From contig CAYMRB010000244.1 of assembly GCA_964392615.1 (NCBI GenBank), forward strand, positions 1 to 15,158: 15,158 nt of DNA, given 5' to 3'. Each line of letters starts with the position of its first letter. Position 1 is the first letter of the stretch. Shown one piece after another: positions 12,579-15,158 of this stretch. Made by a program: the position numbers and the translations under genes. The notes below the pieces were generated by a model, which saw only the letters and a list, made by a program, of their open reading frames with translations, was not told the DNA's origin and made no database searches. The stretch is from CAYMRB01 sp964392615. Its GTDB lineage: Bacteria > Planctomycetota > UBA8108.

Positions 12579-15158
12579 ATGACACGCAGCCGAGCACTCC
12601 AGTTCGTCCTGGCCAGCACCGCGTCGCTTCTCGTCAGCGTGGCGGCGGCCGACGACATCCGCCCTGCAGCCGACGCGCCGCAGCCGATGTCACCCGCGGA
12701 GAGCGCAGCGACGATCCACCTGCCCGATGGCTTCCGCATCGAGCTCGTCGCGAGCGAGCCGGTCGTCGAGGAGCCGACCTGCATCGCGTTCGACGAGCGC
12801 GGTCGCCTGTTCGCCTGCGAGCTCCACGGCTACAACGTCGAGGGGCACATCGACGTCACGGAGCTCAACAAGACGGGCGTCCTCGACAGAAAGGTGCGGC
12901 GGGTGCGCTGGGAGCTGCAGGGCGGCCCGGTCGCCGAGAAGGCCGCCAAGCTCCAGTACGGCGTCGTCAAGCTGCTGACCGACGACGACGGGGACGGCGT
13001 GATGGACCGCGCCGAGGTCTGGGCCGATGACCTGCCGCCGTGCTACGGCCTCGTTCCGGCTCGCGGTGGAATCATCGTCGCGTGTGCGCCGGACATCGTG
13101 TTCCTCGCAGATCGTGACGGCGATGGCACGGCAGAAGTACGCGAGACGCTATTCACCGGATTTCGCGTCCGAGTGCTCGAACGCGGCATCAACAACCCGC
13201 GCTGGGGGCTCGACAATTGGATCTACGTCGGAGCCGGCGGCGAAGGCGGCACGATTCGCGGTCCGCGGCTGAGGAGCCCGGTCGCGCTCGGTCACACCGA
13301 TTTCCGTATCCGCCCCGACGGCTCGGCGATCGAGCCGGTCAACGGCAGAGTCGGCACGTTCGGCTTGTCGATCAGCGACGTCGGCGTGCGCTTTCCGGCG
13401 ACAGGCGGCACGCCAGCCAACTACGCGCTGCCGTTGCCCTATCGTCATCTCGCCCGCAATCCGTACGTGCCGACGCCACACGCAACGCACAGCGCGGCGG
13501 ACTACGGCCGGGGCTTCCGCATCAGCAAGCCGCACCCGTGGCGTGTCCGTCGCCGTCAGGATCCGGCCTGGATCAAGTTCTACGGCGAACGCGAGACCGA
13601 CAGCGATTACTTCACCGGCGGTTGTAGCAACGAGTTCTACGGCGACGCGCTGTTTCCGCAGCCGTACCGCGACTGCGTCTACTACTGCGAGCCGGCGTTG
13701 AACATCGTTCACCGTGCGGTCCTCGAGCGCGACGGCGCCGGCTACCGAGCGTACCGTGCCCCCAGCGAAGAACGCTCCGAGTTCCTCGCGTCCACCGACC
13801 AGTGGTTCCGACCGATGAACCTGCGCGTCGGGCCGGAGGGCGCGCTCTACGTCGTCGACATGTACCGCGAGATCATCGAGGACTACTCGGCGATTCCACG
13901 TTTCCTGCAGCAGCAGTACGGCCTCGACCGCGGCAGCGATCGCGGCCGCATCTGGCGCATCGTGGCCGACGGCGCACCGAGACGTCCGATCCCCGATCTC
14001 ACGAAGCTCGACGCGACCGAGCTAGCGCACACGACCGGCGACGCGAACATGTGGCGGCGCTTGACGGCGCAACGCCTGCTCGTCGAACGCGCAGAGCGCT
14101 CTGCCGCGACCGAGCTCGCGTCGCGGATTCGCGCCGACTCGACGCCGCACGCGGTCATCCACGCTCTGTACGCGCTCGCCGGTCTCGACGCCCTGCGGCC
14201 GGAGGATCTCAACGGCGCCCTGCAGCACGAAAGCTGGAAGGCACGCCTCCACGCGCTGTGCCTGGCGGACCGGTGGATCGCCACGAGCAGCTCGCTTCTC
14301 GAAAGGGTCGTCGCGATGGTCGACGACGCGGACCCGAGCGTGCGATTGCAGGTCGCCATGACACTCGGCGCGTCCAGCGACACGAAAGCGATCGACGCGC
14401 TCGCGACCATCGCGCGCGGGCACGGCCGTGAACGTTGGATGGCGGCGGCGATCCTCAGCGGAGCGAAGGACAAGGCGAGAGAGTTGCTCGACCGTCTCCT
14501 CCGCCCCGAGCAGAACGTCGAGTCGCGGGCCTCGCTCGCGCCGCTGGCGACGACGCTCGGCGCGCAGCGCGACGGCCCGGGCATGTCGCGAGCGCTGACG
14601 GCGGCCGCCGGCATGGATCGAGTCGTCCAGGAGGCGATTCTCTCCGGGATTCTCGACGGGGTTTCGCGAGGAGGACAGCCGGTGCCGGAGTCGCCTGACG
14701 GCTGGGCACCGCTGTCGAAGCTCCTGCGTAGCACTTCACCGACCGTGCGCGACCTGGCGACAAAGCTGAGCTCGCGTTTTCCTCTCGTGGATGACGAGGA
14801 GCTCGAACGCCTCTTCGCGCGAGCCGCCGAGCAGGCACTCGACGATCGCCTCGCGCTCCTTCCGCGGCAGGAGGCGGTGCGGTTGCTCGCCAACGCGACC
14901 TACGCGACGGCGGCTCCCGTCGCGGCGAGGCTGCTCGACGCGAAGCAGCCGCCAGCGCTCCAGCATGAGGCGATCGCGGCCCTCGGGGTCTCGAACGACG
15001 AGCGAGCCGGTGCGGCGTTGCTCGCGAACTGGCCCGGCTTCACGCCTGCGGTACGCGCGGCGGCGCTGAGCGCGGTTGTGGCGCGCCAGACCCGCCGGCC
15101 CGCGCTCCAGGGCGCGCGCGGACGCGGCCGCGTCCATCGCCGCGAGGTCGGCGCGCGG
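12579..15158 (+). CDS. PVC-type membrane-bound dehydrogenase with HEAT-like repeats (3' partial)
   Basis: The frame runs from ATG 12579 to the right edge with no stop: 860 codons, incomplete. Residues 1-24 are a signal peptide ending VSVAAAD. Residues 40-460 match the putative membrane-bound dehydrogenase domain of the Planctomycetes-Verrucomicrobia group (TIGR02604 as I know it). Supporting motifs are LPDGFRIELVASEP (48-61), CIAFDERGRLFACE, DDDGDGVMDRAEVW (135-148), NWIYVGAGG, FTGGCSNEFYGD (345-356) and a RPMNLRVGPEGALYVVDMYR block (411-430). From about 475 to the edge the protein is helical and Ala/Leu/Arg-rich, typical of the HEAT-like region that follows. A C-terminal heme-binding CxxCH domain, usual in this family, would lie beyond the window. 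The likely role is extracytoplasmic sugar oxidation coupled to c-type cytochromes; this is family inference. The last ~18 codons, from about 15105, look unlike the family and may contain a frameshift. Confidence 0.88.
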   Translation, partial: MTRSRALQFVLASTASLLVSVAAADDIRPAADAPQPMSPAESAATIHLPDGFRIELVASEPVVEEPTCIAFDERGRLFACELHGYNVEGHIDVTELNKTGVLDRKVRRVRWELQGGPVAEKAAKLQYGVVKLLTDDDGDGVMDRAEVWADDLPPCYGLVPARGGIIVACAPDIVFLADRDGDGTAEVRETLFTGFRVRVLERGINNPRWGLDNWIYVGAGGEGGTIRGPRLRSPVALGHTDFRIRPDGSAIEPVNGRVGTFGLSISDVGVRFPATGGTPANYALPLPYRHLARNPYVPTPHATHSAADYGRGFRISKPHPWRVRRRQDPAWIKFYGERETDSDYFTGGCSNEFYGDALFPQPYRDCVYYCEPALNIVHRAVLERDGAGYRAYRAPSEERSEFLASTDQWFRPMNLRVGPEGALYVVDMYREIIEDYSAIPRFLQQQYGLDRGSDRGRIWRIVADGAPRRPIPDLTKLDATELAHTTGDANMWRRLTAQRLLVERAERSAATELASRIRADSTPHAVIHALYALAGLDALRPEDLNGALQHESWKARLHALCLADRWIATSSSLLERVVAMVDDADPSVRLQVAMTLGASSDTKAIDALATIARGHGRERWMAAAILSGAKDKARELLDRLLRPEQNVESRASLAPLATTLGAQRDGPGMSRALTAAAGMDRVVQEAILSGILDGVSRGGQPVPESPDGWAPLSKLLRSTSPTVRDLATKLSSRFPLVDDEELERLFARAAEQALDDRLALLPRQEAVRLLANATYATAAPVAARLLDAKQPPALQHEAIAALGVSNDERAGAALLANWPGFTPAVRAAALSAVVARQTRRPALQGARGRGRVHRREVGAR

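Noticed and set aside
12113..13030. A complete 305-aa protein starting with the kinase leader
   Set aside because: After about residue 65 the sequence is unrelated to any family and runs out of frame across the signal peptide and first domain of the PVC dehydrogenase.
1..15158. tRNA, rRNA or riboswitch genes
   Set aside because: No cloverleaf with a conserved T-loop (GTTCRA), no rRNA core sequence and no known riboswitch core was seen on either strand by eye.

Overview
The window looks like a high-GC genome of the phylum Planctomycetota, most likely a metagenome-assembled scaffold. The phylum call rests on the gene mix: sulfatases, a PVC-type membrane-bound dehydrogenase protein, a DUF1501 tail, an ASPIC/UnbV-FG-GAP protein, a Tat-exported Gfo/Idh/MocA oxidoreductase, and a planctomycete-style Ser/Thr kinase N-terminus. 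The scaffold call rests on a run of exactly ten N beside a 25-base C homopolymer at about 8.33-8.38 kb. No rRNA, tRNA, CRISPR array or intact insertion sequence is visible.

Left edge (1-365): the last 46 codons of a plus-strand gene with a golvesin/xanthan-lyase-like C-terminal domain end at 143. They converge on an orphan 3' tail of a DUF1501 gene on the minus strand. Minus-strand block (434-8102), read right to left: a secreted clan-A-like glycoside hydrolase (661 aa), a lipoprotein with seven FG-GAP-type calcium loops, an ASPIC/UnbV domain and a TPR tail (915 aa), and an esterase-sulfatase fusion (894 aa). A divergent intergenic region (8103-8528) carries one copy of an 80-bp dispersed repeat, the assembly gap and low-complexity CCGACA-like sequence.

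Plus-strand block (8529-15158): a Tat-signal Gfo/Idh/MocA oxidoreductase; a 102-aa 'mini-sulfatase' that keeps only the head and tail of a sulfatase; an esterase-SMP-30/gluconolactonase fusion; a kinase N-terminal remnant running into the second copy of the 80-bp repeat; and a PVC-type dehydrogenase/HEAT protein that runs off the right edge.

The intact genes fit extracytoplasmic breakdown of a substituted (acetylated and sulfated) polysaccharide. The esterases and sulfatase would remove substituents, the glycoside hydrolase would cut the backbone, and the Gfo/Idh oxidoreductase, lactonase-like domain and PVC dehydrogenase would oxidise released sugars. This is inferred from gene content, and the substrate cannot be read from sequence. 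The most unusual aspects are two multi-domain enzyme fusions, an 81%-identical repeat at two sites, and several genes reduced to a head, a tail, or both joined together. These collapsed genes are either genuine deletions or assembly joins.
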